In this document: positions 44,360 through 53,619 of the stretch, in pieces
How positions within the stretch are numbered: position 1 is the first letter of the stretch
How the letters are laid out: each line of letters opens with the position of its first letter
Origin: an uncultured bacterium
GTDB lineage: Bacteria > Bacillota > Clostridia > Lachnospirales > Lachnospiraceae
Length of the DNA stretch: 64,000 nucleotides
Assembly (NCBI GenBank): GCA_905214875.1
Contig: CAJMNR010000022.1
Span: 1-64,000, forward strand
Direction: 5' to 3'
Translations under genes and position numbers: made by a program
Notes under the pieces: model-generated
Told to the model about the DNA's origin: nothing
Database searches by the model: none
Seen by the model: the letters and a program-made list of their open reading frames with translations, nothing else

Positions 44360-45085
44360 CTATAGTTTACCGAATCGACGTTCACGTCCATTATAGTATT
44401 CGATTGCTTTTTGTAATTGTTTTTCATCAAAATCAGGCCAAAGCACATCTGTAAAATAGAATTCCGTATATGCTAACTGCCATAATAAGTAATTGCTTAA
44501 TCGTTGTTCTCCGCTCGTACGGATTAAAAGATCTGGATCCGGAATATCAAATGTATCAAGGTGTTCAGAAATCATATCCATCGTAATGTCCTCCGGATTA
44601 ATCGTTCCATCTTTACATTCCTGTGCAATTTTCGTCACTGCTCTTCTAATTTCATCACGGGAACCGTAATTTAAAGCAATTGTAAAGTTAAGGCCTGTAT
44701 TCACGCTGGACTTTTCTTCTAATGTTTTTATGCTTTCCTGTAAATCTTCTGGAAGGCCTTTCTTATCTCCAATAATACGCACTCTCATATTATTCTTTGA
44801 TGTACGTTCGATACAATCTAACATGTAGTTACGAAGCAGTCTCATTAATTCATCTACTTCTTCCTGAGGTCTTCCCCAGTTTTCTGTTGAAAATGCATAC
44901 ACGGTAAAATACTTGATGCCTTGATTCCATGCTACCTCACACATCTTTTCAACATTTTTACTTCCTTGCTTATGTCCATAGTTTCTAGGCATGAATCTTT
45001 TCTTTGCCCATCTTCCATTTCCATCAAGAATTACTGCAACATGATTTGGAACACGTAGTCCTTTTTCATTTATTGTCTCACCCAA
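44360..45085 (-). CDS. uppS: Isoprenyl (undecaprenyl) diphosphate synthase
   Basis: Cis-prenyltransferase producing the C55 carrier for cell wall synthesis. 241 residues with AVILDGNGRWAKKR, the TVYAFSTENWGRP segment and the C-terminal DLLIRTSGEQRLSNYLLWQ. A terminator-like hairpin separates it from frr upstream. Confidence 0.96.
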   Translation of the reverse strand: MGETINEKGLRVPNHVAVILDGNGRWAKKRFMPRNYGHKQGSKNVEKMCEVAWNQGIKYFTVYAFSTENWGRPQEEVDELMRLLRNYMLDCIERTSKNNMRVRIIGDKKGLPEDLQESIKTLEEKSSVNTGLNFTIALNYGSRDEIRRAVTKIAQECKDGTINPEDITMDMISEHLDTFDIPDPDLLIRTSGEQRLSNYLLWQLAYTEFYFTDVLWPDFDEKQLQKAIEYYNGRERRFGKL

Positions 45086-45107
45086 AACTTGTTCCTCCTA
45101 TAAAAAC

Positions 45108-45146
45108 TAAGACGTATTTTGTCCTAGTTCAAACAAAATACGTCCC
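45108..45146 (-). terminator. Terminator-like hairpin between frr and uppS
   Basis: Arms GACGTATTTTGT and ACAAAATACGTC around 10 bases, followed on the minus strand by TTAGTTTTTAT. It may reduce read-through from pyrH-frr into uppS. Confidence 0.7.
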
Positions 45147-45162
45147 CTATGATTAGAAATGC

Positions 45163-45717
45163 TTAAATTGTAAGGATTTCTTTTGATTTTGCTTCCATTG
45201 TCTTATCGATTTCACTAACGTATTTGTCAGTTAATTTCTGTACTTTATCTTCTAATGATTTTAATTCATCATCAGTAAGTTCGCTGGATTTGTTTAATTT
45301 CTTAAGGCTGTCGTTAGCATCTCTACGGATGTTACGTACAGCAACTTTAGCAGCTTCTGCTTTTTTCTTAACATCTTTCACTAATTCTTTACGTCTTTCT
45401 TCTGTTAATTCAGGGAATACAAGACGGATCACTTTACCATCGTTAGATGGAGTAAGTCCTAAATCAGAACAGATGATAGCTTTTTCAATTTCTTTAATTA
45501 AGCTGGCTTCCCATGGTTGAATCATGATTACTCTAGCTTCTGGAACAGAAACGTTAGCTACTGATTGTAATGGGGATGGTGTACCGTAGTACTCAACTGT
45601 AATTTTATCTAATAAATGTGGGTTAGCTCTACCAGCACGGATGTTAGCATATTCATTTGCTAAACTATCTACTGATTTGCTCATTTTACTTTCAAATTGT
45701 TCAATTCTTGAATCCAT
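45163..45717 (-). CDS. frr: Ribosome recycling factor
   Basis: 184-residue factor that splits post-termination ribosomes with EF-G. Typical segments: LANEYANIRAGRANPHLLDKI, SVPEARVIMIQPWEASL, and RRDANDSLKKL. It follows pyrH by 42 bases. Confidence 0.97.
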   Translation of the reverse strand: MDSRIEQFESKMSKSVDSLANEYANIRAGRANPHLLDKITVEYYGTPSPLQSVANVSVPEARVIMIQPWEASLIKEIEKAIICSDLGLTPSNDGKVIRLVFPELTEERRKELVKDVKKKAEAAKVAVRNIRRDANDSLKKLNKSSELTDDELKSLEDKVQKLTDKYVSEIDKTMEAKSKEILTI

Positions 45718-45759
45718 ATAGAATCCTCCTACTTCTCTTTACAACCTATTATTTGTTAC

Positions 45760-46464
45760 CTATACTGTAACTTTCGTTCCGTTAAATTTATCTGTTACGG
45801 AATTTACAATGCTATTTTCTTCATTTAAACCAAATACCAATAATGGCATTTTATTCTCTAAGCACATAATTGTAGCAGTCAAATCGATTACTGCAAGTTT
45901 TTTATCAAGTACTTCCTGGAATGATACCTCATCGTACTTCTTGGCATCCGGATTTGTCTTTGGATCGCTGTCGTAAACGCCATCGATTGCTTTCGCACAA
46001 AGGATGATATCCGCATCCATTTCAATTGCACGAAGCACAAGCCCTGTATCCGTTGAAAAATATGGATGTCCTGTGCCACCGGCAAAGAATACAACCATTC
46101 CTTTTTCAAAATATTTGTTTGCTCTGTCTTTTGAGAATAACTTCGTCATAGAACCACACTCAAAAGGTGTAAGGATCTGTGTGTTCATACCTACAAAACG
46201 GAAAATCTCAGATACGTAGATACAGTTCATTACTGTTGCTAACATTCCAATCTGATCAGCTTTTGTACGGTCGATTGTCTGGCTTGTTCTTCCTCTCCAG
46301 AAGTTTCCGCCGCCAATTACAATACCCACTTGAATTCCTTGGTCCACTAATTCTTTGACTTGGTTTGCAACCTTAATGCAAGTTGCTTCATCAAATCCAG
46401 TTTTTTTCTCTCCGGCTAAAGCTTCTCCACTTAGTTTTAATAAAACTCTTTTATATTCTTTCAC
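45760..46464 (-). CDS. pyrH: UMP kinase
   Basis: Phosphorylates UMP to UDP. Conserved parts are KRVLLKLSGEALAG, VIGGGNFWRG, FFAGGTGHPYFSTDT and CAKAIDGVYDSDP. The start is uncertain: GTG at 46464 gives the normal 234-residue length after AGAAAGG at 12 bases, while an in-frame TTG at 46500 has no good ribosome site. First gene of the pyrH-frr-uppS-cdsA-dxr-rseP-ispG-polC cluster. Confidence 0.95.
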   Translation of the reverse strand: MKEYKRVLLKLSGEALAGEKKTGFDEATCIKVANQVKELVDQGIQVGIVIGGGNFWRGRTSQTIDRTKADQIGMLATVMNCIYVSEIFRFVGMNTQILTPFECGSMTKLFSKDRANKYFEKGMVVFFAGGTGHPYFSTDTGLVLRAIEMDADIILCAKAIDGVYDSDPKTNPDAKKYDEVSFQEVLDKKLAVIDLTATIMCLENKMPLLVFGLNEENSIVNSVTDKFNGTKVTV

Positions 46465-46634
46465 AGTAAACTCATGCCTTTCTGTAATTATTTTAGACAA
46501 ATACTCTTTGTTCTAAAACCTCTTTACTAATGTACCACAAAACCCTAAGAACTTACAAGCATTTTCTTAATTTCCAGTAAATTCAGATATACATTTCATT
46601 AAAGTCCCATTTTGACTGCATCGCATGCACTTTA

Positions 46635-47132
46635 CTAGGCTTTTACCATCTCATGAAAATACCGAATCATTGTAAAAGCAAGTTTCATAATATCAATCTC
46701 TGCCACTGGTGGAATTTGAATCAAGATACACTTAGTCTGCCGATTATACTTATAAATCTGTTTCAGGCTTGTAAGATAAAGTTCATTTGCCAAAGAGTCG
46801 CTCAGTGTATCGGAAATGACCGTATTAATATTATGTTCCTGTAGATAACGAAAAAATGTATCATATTTATAATTTGTTTCATATCCTTGCGCATGGTCCT
46901 TTGCGTAAGTCGTAATCGAAACAGCATCATCTATCTTGTCTTTGTCCTTCATAGCGAATAAGAAGACATAATCATATGTTTTGTGCCGCATATGTTCAAG
47001 CAGCTTCTCCTTGTTAACATCACAAGTTTCACATAAATATAATTTGTCGATATAGTATTTTGGCGTGATTAGATCTAATAATAATTTCGAGGAGTTTTCA
47101 TTCTCTTTAAACCCAACGAGTAAAATATTCAT
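46635..47132 (-). CDS. Pyroglutamyl-peptidase I-like protein lacking catalytic residues
   Basis: A 165-residue protein that opens MNILLVGFKENENSS, like the KILVTGF start of peptidase C15, and later has SDSLANELYLTSL and KCILIQIPP. These align by eye with the segments that in true Pcp hold the catalytic Cys (S-x-SAG-x-x-CN) and His (I-H-x-P). Here the positions read Ala and Gln, and the protein is about 50 residues shorter. So it is probably a non-peptidase relative. Alternative: unrelated small alpha/beta protein. Confidence 0.5.
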   Translation of the reverse strand: MNILLVGFKENENSSKLLLDLITPKYYIDKLYLCETCDVNKEKLLEHMRHKTYDYVFLFAMKDKDKIDDAVSITTYAKDHAQGYETNYKYDTFFRYLQEHNINTVISDTLSDSLANELYLTSLKQIYKYNRQTKCILIQIPPVAEIDIMKLAFTMIRYFHEMVKA

Positions 47133-47266
47133 ACCATGACCCCTTCCCTGCCAAACTATTAACTTTGCTTTTATTATAGCAAACCTGCCATCAATGCACT
47201 AGTAATTTCTTACAATTTCAACCTTTTTATTATGTGCAGGTTTGCCTAAAAATATAACAAATCTAC

Positions 47267-49237
47267 TTATTTCTTATCCGGATCATATTGCAGTTCCCCT
47301 TTATCCATACGGATGGTAAGCCCCTCCCCATTTCGTTTCTCCATTTTGTGACGAATCTTGCGTGTTGAAACAGAATCGAAGATAACGGAAAAATCATAAT
47401 CTTCCGGATAGAGGTCTGCTGCCTTAACGTTGATTTTAAGCCTCTTATATGGGATTAATTGTTTTTTCTTCTTAACCTGAACACCGACTTCTCCGTATTC
47501 ATTTACTGTCTGAAATACGATGCCGATTTCTTTTTTCGGATAAACAAATACACTGTCTCCGATCCCAAATTCTTTTGCTTTCTTTTCAGACTCCATTCTC
47601 TTTTCTCTTCGTTCAATCTGCTTCTTTCGCTTTTCCACTTCTGATAGTTTTTGTTGTCTTTCTTCCTTATTAATGGTTGTTTGTTCCGTTCCATACGCCT
47701 GGGCCTTTGCAACGGCAAGCATATCTTTTGGCATGCCCAATCGTTTTGCGATATACAACGCGCAGCTTTCCCCAGCTTCATTCATAACGAGGCGATATAA
47801 TGGCGATAGCGTCTCACGGTCAAATGCCATGCTTGCGTTAATAATCCCCTCTGTTCGATCGGCATAATCCTTTACTTCAGGATAATGAGTCGTTGCCACA
47901 AAGTAACACCCGATACTTCTAAGCTTTTCTAAAATGGCGATGGCGATTCCCATGCCTTCTTTCGGGTCGGTTCCTGAACCTAGTTCGTCTAACAAAACAA
48001 GACTGTCGCTTGTAATGCTCTCTACAATTCCGATTACGGCCTTAATATGTGACGAAAACGTAGATAGATTCTGCGATATGCTCTGTCCGTCTCCGATATC
48101 ACAAAGCACCATATCATGCATAGTAAATACAGAACCTTTTTCTGCCGGAACATGCAGGCCGCTTCTTGCCATCATAGATAACAATCCTACGGTCTTTAAT
48201 GACACGGTCTTTCCCCCTGTATTAGGCCCAGTAATTACGATTCCCTTCTGCTCTTTCGTAAGAGAGAAATCAAGCGGTACGACTTTTTCTGCTGAAAGAA
48301 GCGGATGTCTTCCCTGACGGATGATAATGTTTCCCTCATAATCCACCGTAGGCTCATTTGCCTTTTGGTCCATGGATAGCTTGGCTTTTGCAAAGATTAC
48401 ATCTAACGCGGTCATCGTTTCCATATTACGAAGAATCTGCTCTTTATATTCTGCAACCATACCAGTCAGCATATATAGGATTCTCTGTACTTCATTTTCC
48501 TCGCTGATCTGCAATAAAGTAAGTTCATCTTCAAATTTGTTGACTGCTGCAGGCTCGATAAATAACGTATTACCGCTGCTAGAAACATCGATGACTGTTC
48601 CTGGAACCTTTAGCTTATCGTTTCTTCGAACAGGAAGCACATAGTGTCCATTACGGATGGAGACGTAGTTATCTGCAAAACAATCCTTCTTCTGCTTAAG
48701 GATCTGCTCTAGTTTCATTTTGATTCTTACCGACAGATTCTCCATCTGTCTTCGAATATTCTTTAATTCATTGGAGGCGTGATCTGCCACTTTCTCATTG
48801 ACGATTGCCTCATTAATTTGTTCCCGAAGCTCTTCTACTTCCAAGAAGGATCTTCCGTAATATGCCACGCCCACATTGGAAAGCTCTGCACGTTTCAAAT
48901 ACGACTGCATCCTTCTTACTGCATATAAAAAGGTAGCTACTGATTCTAACTGTTCCGCTGTCAGCGCTGCGTCGCTATCACAAATATCTAGTACTTTCCT
49001 AATGTTTGACATAATTGGTAGCGGTGGAGTTCCAAAGGACTCTAACAATTGTTTCGCCCCTGAGGTCTCTTCAATCTTTTCCCTGCATTGATTTACATCC
49101 ACCATAGGTTCCATGGCTTCAATGAGTTCCTTAGCCTCACTCGAAACTGCCAACTCTTTTAACTTCTCTTTAATTACTGTATATTCTAAAATTTGATTTG
49201 TTTTATTGATTAATTCCCTTTGATTGATCTGCGTCAT
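47267..49237 (-). CDS. MutS2-like ATPase without Smr domain
   Basis: A 656-residue MutS-family protein. The lever/clamp region spans residues ~60-310, the ATPase core has Walker A GPNTGGKTVS, then STFSSHIKA, Walker B VLLDELGSGTDPKEG and TTHYPEVKDYA. After a Lys/Glu-rich coiled coil and a short KOW-like segment (FGIGDSVFVYPKKEIGIVF) the protein ends; the C-terminal Smr nuclease of canonical MutS2 (~780 residues) is missing. So recombination suppression or ribosome rescue by nicking is not assured. Confidence 0.85.
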   Translation of the reverse strand: MTQINQRELINKTNQILEYTVIKEKLKELAVSSEAKELIEAMEPMVDVNQCREKIEETSGAKQLLESFGTPPLPIMSNIRKVLDICDSDAALTAEQLESVATFLYAVRRMQSYLKRAELSNVGVAYYGRSFLEVEELREQINEAIVNEKVADHASNELKNIRRQMENLSVRIKMKLEQILKQKKDCFADNYVSIRNGHYVLPVRRNDKLKVPGTVIDVSSSGNTLFIEPAAVNKFEDELTLLQISEENEVQRILYMLTGMVAEYKEQILRNMETMTALDVIFAKAKLSMDQKANEPTVDYEGNIIIRQGRHPLLSAEKVVPLDFSLTKEQKGIVITGPNTGGKTVSLKTVGLLSMMARSGLHVPAEKGSVFTMHDMVLCDIGDGQSISQNLSTFSSHIKAVIGIVESITSDSLVLLDELGSGTDPKEGMGIAIAILEKLRSIGCYFVATTHYPEVKDYADRTEGIINASMAFDRETLSPLYRLVMNEAGESCALYIAKRLGMPKDMLAVAKAQAYGTEQTTINKEERQQKLSEVEKRKKQIERREKRMESEKKAKEFGIGDSVFVYPKKEIGIVFQTVNEYGEVGVQVKKKKQLIPYKRLKINVKAADLYPEDYDFSVIFDSVSTRKIRHKMEKRNGEGLTIRMDKGELQYDPDKK

Positions 49238-49287
49238 CGTTTTTACCCTTTCTCTACTAAAATCTTATTTTTATGCTTCTTAACGGT

Positions 49288-49490
49288 AAAAAAGAGCGCA
49301 AAAAAAGTCCTCATAAGCATATATAAGGAGTCTAACCTCTTGCTTCATAAGAACTGTCAATAATCTCGATCGATTGTTTATAGGATGGGATAGGTCTCTT
49401 AATGAGAACTTTCCTACCAAGTAAAAAAGTGCATAGTCATAGCGTTAGTTAGTTTCACTTATATAGAACTTATTCAGTTATGCGCTCCAT
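49288..49490 (-). ncRNA. 6S-like structured RNA (candidate)
   Basis: A ~200-base minus-strand segment that folds as a long rod: closing arms GAGCGCA/TGCGCTC, then AAGTTCT/AGGACTT, ATAAG/CTTAT and CTAAC/GTTAG, with an apical part containing CAAT/ATTG and TCTC/GAGA. The closing arm is followed by six T, as at a Rho-independent end. Length, rod shape and closing stem with T-run fit 6S RNA. It is also upstream of mutS2, so a cis-acting leader is possible. No protein frame fits. Confidence 0.5.
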
Positions 49491-49542
49491 ATCTAAAACA
49501 ATTAACATACTACAACCTTACCTTTCTTCATTCTTATTTAAT

Positions 49543-49571
49543 AGTATACGCCGATTGTTACAATATGTCAA
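49543..49571 (-). promoter_or_regulatory. Promoter of the structured RNA / mutS2 region
   Basis: Minus-strand TTGACA (49566-49571), 17 bases, TATACT (49543-49548), near consensus, about 45 bases before the first closing arm. Confidence 0.75.
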
Positions 49572-49600
49572 TGTTTCTATACAAATATCATTTCCTGTTA

Positions 49601-49629
49601 TTGTCTATCTCTTTTTTGTATGGTATACT
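49601..49629 (+). promoter_or_regulatory. Promoter of the DUF4190 repeat protein
   Basis: TTGTCT (49601-49606), 17 bases, TATACT (49624-49629) with an upstream TG (extended -10). Divergent from the promoter at 49543. Confidence 0.6.
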
Positions 49630-49658
49630 TTGGGTAATTAAACAAGGAGGAATACATA

Positions 49659-50417
49659 ATGGACAATAATAATAACAACCCATTGGAGAATTCAGCTTCT
49701 AACGAACGTCCAGAAGCCTCTCATCCAACAACTTCTTTAAAAAAAGAAACAGTTTCTGAACAAAAAAATGAAGCTGGACATGCTTCAAATAGCACTCCTC
49801 ATATGAGCAGTGCGTCCAACCCTTATACGAATGGCAATCCTAATATGAACGGTGCTCCTTATATGAATGGTAATCCTAACATGAACGGTAATCCCAACAT
49901 GAACGGTGCTCCTTATATGAACGGTAATCCTAACATGAACGGTGCTCCTTATATGAACGGTAACCCTAACATGAATGGCGCTCCTTATATGAATGGTAAC
50001 CCTAACATGAATGGTGCTCCTTATATGAATCAGCAACCAAATTACAACTATAATGGTTACAATCCAAACGGAAACTTTCAACCATCTCCAACGAATGGTT
50101 ATGCAATTGCCAGCTTAATTCTTGGTATCATTTCCATTCCTGCAGGTTTCTGTTATGGTGTTGGAGGTCTTCTATTTGCAGCCGTTGCCATCATGCTTGC
50201 AATTGTAAGCAGAAAGAAAAATCCAGATGGTTCGAAAGAAAAATTATCCGGACTTGCAATTGGCGGAATCGTGACAGCTGCCATCGGTATCGTATTTGGT
50301 ATCGTTATGATTTTTGTCTACATCTCATTAATCAAAGAAATTGCTGATAGCAGCAATCCATATGGTATCGACTGGGAGTATTTCAATTCCCTTATTCAAA
50401 CAATTCGTTTTCGTTAA
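49659..50417 (+). CDS. Membrane protein with NPNMNGAPYMNG repeats and DUF4190 domain
   Basis: A 252-residue protein. The N-terminal ~60 residues are polar; residues ~60-130 are tandem copies of NPNMNGAPYMNG and its short form NPNMNG; the rest has two membrane helices (ASLILGIISIPAGFCYGVGG and GLAIGGIVTAAIGIVFGIVM) of the DUF4190 type. Function is unknown. ATG with AAGGAGG upstream. The repeats are nearly identical at DNA level. Confidence 0.8.
   Translation: MDNNNNNPLENSASNERPEASHPTTSLKKETVSEQKNEAGHASNSTPHMSSASNPYTNGNPNMNGAPYMNGNPNMNGNPNMNGAPYMNGNPNMNGAPYMNGNPNMNGAPYMNGNPNMNGAPYMNQQPNYNYNGYNPNGNFQPSPTNGYAIASLILGIISIPAGFCYGVGGLLFAAVAIMLAIVSRKKNPDGSKEKLSGLAIGGIVTAAIGIVFGIVMIFVYISLIKEIADSSNPYGIDWEYFNSLIQTIRFR
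49838..50028 (+). repeat. In-frame tandem repeat of 36/18 bases
   Basis: Units of the form AATCCTAACATGAACGG and GCTCCTTATATGAA alternate; a 36-base unit occurs about five times with one extra half-unit. All lie in frame inside the DUF4190 gene. Unit-number change would alter protein length by 12 or 6 residues. Confidence 0.9.
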
Positions 50418-50432
50418 TTAAACGTAAACTAG

Positions 50433-50492
50433 CAAAAAAACGTGGCATTACACTTCGGTTTTTACCGTATATGTAATACCACGTTTTTTATT
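50433..50492. terminator. Bidirectional terminator
   Basis: Arms AAAAAACGTGG-c-ATTACA and TGTAAT-a-CCACGTTTTTT, between the convergent DUF4190 and DUF2752 genes. Confidence 0.85.
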
Positions 50493-50902
50493 ATGCATTG
50501 CAAAACCAAGATTGCAACTCCAATATAGATATATCTCATATGAAATAAAAAGCCCTTATACTTCTCCTTTGTAAGCAGTCGTATTGTCTGTGAGATCATA
50601 AAAATGACATAACAGCACATGACATACCATACAAACGCATTATATCGAAAGCTATTTATCAAATGTCCCGTAAGAAAGGCGTGAAATGCTCTCGTTCCTC
50701 CGCACCCCGGGCATAAGTATCCTGTCATCCGATAAAACGGACATACTCCAAAGGTATCTCCTAATATATGAAACAAATCAACATGAAACAGAGAAGCAAC
50801 TGCATATATCAGAATGCCAATGAACACCATGACAATTCCGACTACATACAATCCCCTCTCTGCATCCATGTTACGAACTCGGTCGATATAATTCGCCTTC
50901 AT
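50462..50902 (-). CDS. DUF2752 membrane protein
   Basis: A 146-residue membrane protein with about three helices. The family signature CPFYRMTGYLCPGCGGTRAFHA is in the middle. Function unknown. Start is ATG at 50902 after a GGAGTAAG site. Confidence 0.82.
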   Translation of the reverse strand: MKANYIDRVRNMDAERGLYVVGIVMVFIGILIYAVASLFHVDLFHILGDTFGVCPFYRMTGYLCPGCGGTRAFHAFLTGHLINSFRYNAFVWYVMCCYVIFMISQTIRLLTKEKYKGFLFHMRYIYIGVAILVLQCIIKNVVLHIR

Positions 50903-50966
50903 GACTCTTACTCCTTCGTATATAGATTACTCTCATAATACCATACTAACGAAGGAATTTCATTGC

Positions 50967-53336
50967 TTATTTATCTTCTGGCGTATGCCATTTCCAGTCA
51001 CGTACTTCGTCTAAATCTTGACCAACTTCACTAATATATTGTTTATGTGCAACTAATGTATCGTTCATCTTCTGAATCAAGAAAGAACCTTTATTTCCAA
51101 GCTGTGGCAGATTGTTGATTACTGCTTTTACTAAATGGAAACGGTCGATTTCATTTTGGACACGCATATCAAATGGTGTTGTAATCGTTCCTTCCTCTTG
51201 ATATCCATATACATGTAAGTTACGGTTATGGCGTTCATATGTAAGTTCATGCACTAAGGTTGGATAGCCGTGGAATGCGAATATAATTGGCTTATCCTTT
51301 GTAAATAATGCATCATAATCCGCATCTGTAAGACCATGTGGATGGCTTGTACTTGGCTGTAATTTCATTAAATCGACTACGTTGACAAAACGAATCTTAA
51401 TGTCAGGAATGTTATCACGTAAGATAGTAACTGCTGCTAACGCTTCAGCTGTTGGAGTATCCCCACAACATGCCATTACGACATCTGGTTCTTCTCCACG
51501 ATCATTGCTTGCCCATTCCCAGATACCGATACCTTGTGTACAATGTTTTACAGCCTGATCCATCGTCAGCCATTGAGCAGTTGGATGCTTGCTGGCTACG
51601 ATTACATTTACATAATTCTTACTTCTGATACAGTGATCAAAGCAAGAAAGTAAGCAGTTCGTATCTGGTGGAAGATACATACGTACAACATCTGCTTTCT
51701 TGTTGGCAATATGATCAAGGAATCCTGGATCTTGATGTGTAAATCCATTATGATCCTGTTGCCATACGTTTGATGTCAAAACCAAGTTAAGGGAAGCGAT
51801 TGCCTGTCTCCAAGGAAGCTCAGCGCAAACCTTTAACCATTTTGCATGTTGAGAAGCCATCGAATCGATAACACGGATAAATGCTTCATAACTTGCAAAG
51901 AAACCATGACGACCCGTTAACAGATAGCCTTCTAACCAGCCTTCACACATATGCTCACTTAACATTGAATCCATGATACGTCCATCATTTGCTAAGAACT
52001 CATCGTTGTCTTTCATCTCATTGTTCCAGTCACGGTTTGTTTCTTCAAATACTTTATACAGACGATTAGACATTGTCTCATCTGGTCCGAAGATTCTAAA
52101 GTTACGGGATTCTTTATTTAGCTTAAAGATATCACGTACGAATCCACCAAGTTCAATCATATCCTGTGCAATCGTCTCCCCCGGCTTTTTTACTTCAACT
52201 GCGTACTCCTTAAAATTAGGAAGACGTAAATCACGAAGTAATAATCCACCATTTGCATGAGGGTTGGCACTGATTCTTCGATTACCTGTTGGTGCAAGTT
52301 CACGAAGTTCAGGAACTAAGCGTCCATTCTCATCAAATAACTCTTCTGGTTTGTAGCTTAAGAGCCATTCTTTTAATAAGTCTAAATGCTCTGGTTTTTC
52401 CATTGTAATTGGTACTTGATGGGCACGGAATGTTCCTTCGATTTCTTTTCCGTCGACAACCTTTGGTCCCGTCCATCCCTTTGGAGTACGTAATACGATC
52501 ATTGGCCAGAATGGGCGTTTTGTTTCTCCTTCTTCTCTTGCTTTTCTTTGGATTTCTTTAATTTCTTCAATTACGGTATCCAACGTCTCTGCCATCAAAC
52601 GATGCATTGTCATTGGATCGTCCCCTTCTACAAAATAAGGTTTCCATCCACAGCCATGGAAGAAGCTCTCGATTTCGTCATGAGAGATTCGGCTAAAAAT
52701 AGTTGGATTGCTGATTTTATATCCATTCAAATGGAAAATAGGAAGTACGGCACCATCACTCTTTGGATTTAAGAATTTGTTGGACTGCCAAGAAGTTGCT
52801 AAAGGACCAGTTTCTGCTTCTCCATCTCCTACGATACATGCCGTAATTAAGTCTTTATTATCAAAGACAGAACCAAATGCATGCGCTAAAGAATATCCGA
52901 GCTCGCCGCCTTCGTTAATAGATCCTGGAGTTTCAGGAGCTACGTGACTTGAGATTCCGCCTGGGAAAGAGAATTGCTTACATAACTTCTTCATTCCTTC
53001 CACGTCTTGGCTGATGTTTGGATATACTTCACTGTACGTTCCTTCTAGGTAAGAGTTTGCTACGAAGAAGTTTCCACCATGTCCTGGACCAGAGATTAAG
53101 ATCATATCCAAATCGTATTTTTTAATTACACGATTTAAATGTGTATATACAAAGTTTTGTCCTGGTACAGTTCCCCAATGTCCTACGATTTTCTTTTTGA
53201 TATGCTCTTTTTTCAAAGGCTCCCTTAAAAGAGGGTTGTCTAACAAATAGAGCTGTGCAGCGCCTAAGTAATTAGCTGCTCGCCAATAGGCATTAATTTT
53301 TTCTAAATACTCATCAGTTAATGCTTCTTTTTCCAT
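50967..53336 (-). CDS. xfp: Xylulose-5-phosphate/fructose-6-phosphate phosphoketolase
   Basis: Thiamine diphosphate enzyme cleaving xylulose-5-P or fructose-6-P to acetyl phosphate and an aldose phosphate. 789 residues, family size. Motifs: GHWGTVPGQNF near residue 52, GPGHGG, the TPP site GDGEAETGPLATSW, LRTPKGWTGP, and TSNVWQQDHNGFTHQDPG. It feeds Pta/AckA at 5079-7425. Confidence 0.97.
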   Translation of the reverse strand: MEKEALTDEYLEKINAYWRAANYLGAAQLYLLDNPLLREPLKKEHIKKKIVGHWGTVPGQNFVYTHLNRVIKKYDLDMILISGPGHGGNFFVANSYLEGTYSEVYPNISQDVEGMKKLCKQFSFPGGISSHVAPETPGSINEGGELGYSLAHAFGSVFDNKDLITACIVGDGEAETGPLATSWQSNKFLNPKSDGAVLPIFHLNGYKISNPTIFSRISHDEIESFFHGCGWKPYFVEGDDPMTMHRLMAETLDTVIEEIKEIQRKAREEGETKRPFWPMIVLRTPKGWTGPKVVDGKEIEGTFRAHQVPITMEKPEHLDLLKEWLLSYKPEELFDENGRLVPELRELAPTGNRRISANPHANGGLLLRDLRLPNFKEYAVEVKKPGETIAQDMIELGGFVRDIFKLNKESRNFRIFGPDETMSNRLYKVFEETNRDWNNEMKDNDEFLANDGRIMDSMLSEHMCEGWLEGYLLTGRHGFFASYEAFIRVIDSMASQHAKWLKVCAELPWRQAIASLNLVLTSNVWQQDHNGFTHQDPGFLDHIANKKADVVRMYLPPDTNCLLSCFDHCIRSKNYVNVIVASKHPTAQWLTMDQAVKHCTQGIGIWEWASNDRGEEPDVVMACCGDTPTAEALAAVTILRDNIPDIKIRFVNVVDLMKLQPSTSHPHGLTDADYDALFTKDKPIIFAFHGYPTLVHELTYERHNRNLHVYGYQEEGTITTPFDMRVQNEIDRFHLVKAVINNLPQLGNKGSFLIQKMNDTLVAHKQYISEVGQDLDEVRDWKWHTPEDK

Positions 53337-53419
53337 AATTCAAAGTTCCTTTCTCCTGCTTAAAATATGTTATTTCTAAGCATTTCATAATTTGTATAGT
53401 CATTAAACTTTATAGCCTC

Positions 53420-53447
53420 ATTATATCGTAACCACCATATTTTTCAA
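53420..53447 (-). promoter_or_regulatory. Promoter of the phosphoketolase gene
   Basis: Minus-strand TTGAAA (53442-53447), 16 bases, TATAAT (53420-53425), leaving a leader of about 75 bases. Confidence 0.6.
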
Positions 53448-53531
53448 GTGATAAACATGTCATATCTTTTATAGTTTTTTGTAAAACGATGTAGTATCTC
53501 TTCTATTTTTTCCAGTGTTGGCGCAAACCTA

Positions 53532-53570
53532 AAAAACGCCGATACCACGAAGATATCGGCGTTTTTTGCT
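53532..53570 (-). terminator. Terminator of the surface protein gene
   Basis: Arms AACGCCGATA and TATCGGCGTT with T-runs on both sides. Confidence 0.88.
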
Positions 53571-53619
53571 AAAGTTTGAGAACAATCATTTGTTATTGTA
53601 CTTATTTATTTGTTCTTGA

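Noticed and set aside
49288..49490. T-box before mutS2
   Set aside because: The AGGGTGGNACCGCG-like sequence is missing.
49838..50028. CRISPR-like array
   Set aside because: The repeats are contiguous, without unique spacers, and stay in frame within a gene with good start and stop.
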